Source: a virus
Direction: 5' to 3' (one strand)
Length of the DNA stretch: 20,674 nt
Virus record (IMG/VR): IMGVR_UViG_3300036832_000812
Location: 1 to 20,674 of that record
Shown: one piece after another, positions 19,888-20,674 of the stretch
How positions within the stretch are numbered: the stretch's first letter is position 1
Layout of the letters: the number at the start of each line of letters is the position of its first letter
Notes under the pieces: model-generated
Databases searched by the model: none
What the model saw: the letters and a program-made list of their open reading frames with translations, nothing else
What the model was told of the DNA's origin: nothing
Translations under genes and position numbers: made by a program

Positions 19888-20674
19888 ATGGCTGCGAACC
19901 TCAGTCTCAACCCGTTGCTGGTGACCAATGCACCGGGGACGTTCTCCATCCAGTCGGAGGGATATATCCAGGGTGTTGCCCTGGATGACCCTGCCGTTCG
20001 CTATTCAATGGCAGGCGGCGTGCTGGCGCTGACCGAAACGCTGCCGATGTGGGGCGGCGTGGGCCTCACCGAGAGCCTCGGCTATCCGCCGATCCAGACA
20101 TCCGTCGCACAAGACAATCTCGGCTCGATTGTTGCCCGCGCGGCATCATCGGCCACGGTCACCGCGTTCTCGGTGTTCAATCAGGCGCACCACTTCATCA
20201 ACACGCCACAGGGCGATGCTCCGGTTGCGGCAGCCGGCATGGGAGTCCACTTCCATCGCATGGGCAGCGGCGCACGTATCGTGGTCAAGGCCGATCCGGC
20301 GCTGGCTTCGCTGGAGGGCGGGCTGGTCGGCGCGCAGGTCTCCTGGGATACCAGTGCGCAGTGCCTCCAGCCCTTCCAGGCATCGGCAGGCACGGCATCG
20401 ATCACCGGCATCACCGTCAGCGGGGGCGTTGCCACGGCCACGCTCTCCGGCGCGATTTCCGGCTGGACGTTGACGGCCGGCGATACGGTGGTGATCAGCG
20501 GCGCTACCAACTCCGGCACCGCGCCGGTTGCCCTGCTGAACACATCGCAGAAGATCGTCAATGTCGTATCTTCGACCGTGTTCACCTTTGCCTTGCCGAC
20601 CAACCAGGGCACCTGGGGCACGATTGGCGGCACGATCCTGTTGAACTACGGTGGCGGTGCGCTCGCCTGCAAGG
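19888..20674 (+). CDS. Structural protein, 3' end beyond window
   Basis: ATG 19888 has AAGGGAG at 7 bases and the frame stays open to the window end (262 codons). The protein begins MAANLSLNPLLVTNAPGTFS and continues with Gly/Ala/Thr-rich beta strands (VALDDPAVRYSMAGGVLALT, GGVGLTESLGYPPIQT). An Ig-like or decoration-like repeat appears later (ASITGITVSGGVATATLSGA). Directly after the scaffold-like gene, a head structural protein is expected: a decoration or cement protein, or a capsid protein with an added domain. The missing C-terminus prevents a firm choice. Confidence 0.75.
   Translation, partial: MAANLSLNPLLVTNAPGTFSIQSEGYIQGVALDDPAVRYSMAGGVLALTETLPMWGGVGLTESLGYPPIQTSVAQDNLGSIVARAASSATVTAFSVFNQAHHFINTPQGDAPVAAAGMGVHFHRMGSGARIVVKADPALASLEGGLVGAQVSWDTSAQCLQPFQASAGTASITGITVSGGVATATLSGAISGWTLTAGDTVVISGATNSGTAPVALLNTSQKIVNVVSSTVFTFALPTNQGTWGTIGGTILLNYGGGALACK

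Overview
The window is a piece of a tailed-phage genome (Caudoviricetes), either a free phage or a prophage. It carries small and large terminase, a DUF1073-type portal, a Mu F-like head protein, a maturation protease, a scaffold-like protein and the start of a structural protein, with no integrase or host genes in view. High GC, a GcrA-like helix-turn-helix protein and the DUF1073 portal suggest an alphaproteobacterial host; the exact host cannot be read from the sequence.

Left part (1-5.2 kb), minus strand: one long operon, read right to left, of eleven small accessory or early genes. They include a ParB-like DNA-binding protein, a pentapeptide-repeat protein, two related DUF3489-like winged-helix proteins, two small Cys-rich proteins and several unknowns. 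The gaps between these genes hold the most interesting material. Five gaps contain a complete type II (open stem II) hammerhead ribozyme: GAAA, stem III, GUC or GUA, stem I, CUGANGA, with the two outer strands closing stem II. Two other gaps contain a different hairpin element whose two copies covary. Each structured element is followed within a few bases by the same 13-base ribosome-binding cassette, CAGAGGARCACCA, and then the next start codon. The layout predicts that the polycistronic transcript cuts itself into nearly single-gene mRNAs. Each upstream piece would end in a stem III hairpin and each downstream piece would start with a stem I hairpin just ahead of its ribosome-binding site. 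Upstream stop codons lie in or next to the ribozymes, so translation may gate cleavage.

Middle (5.2-5.9 kb): a divergent, largely non-coding control region with hairpins and a small palindrome.

Right part (5.9-20.7 kb), plus strand: a ParB-methyltransferase-GNAT fusion, terminase small and large subunits, a GcrA-like regulator, an HNH nuclease on the opposite strand, a GH16-like glycosidase with a coiled-coil start, small Ig-like and membrane proteins, the portal, a lysis-like cluster (three tiny membrane proteins around a lysozyme-like protein), a Mu F-like head protein, a type IB topoisomerase with a four-cysteine N-terminal domain, a NUDIX-maturation protease fusion, an acidic scaffold-like protein and a truncated structural protein. 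Many of these genes overlap by ATGA or similar, so they are probably translationally coupled.
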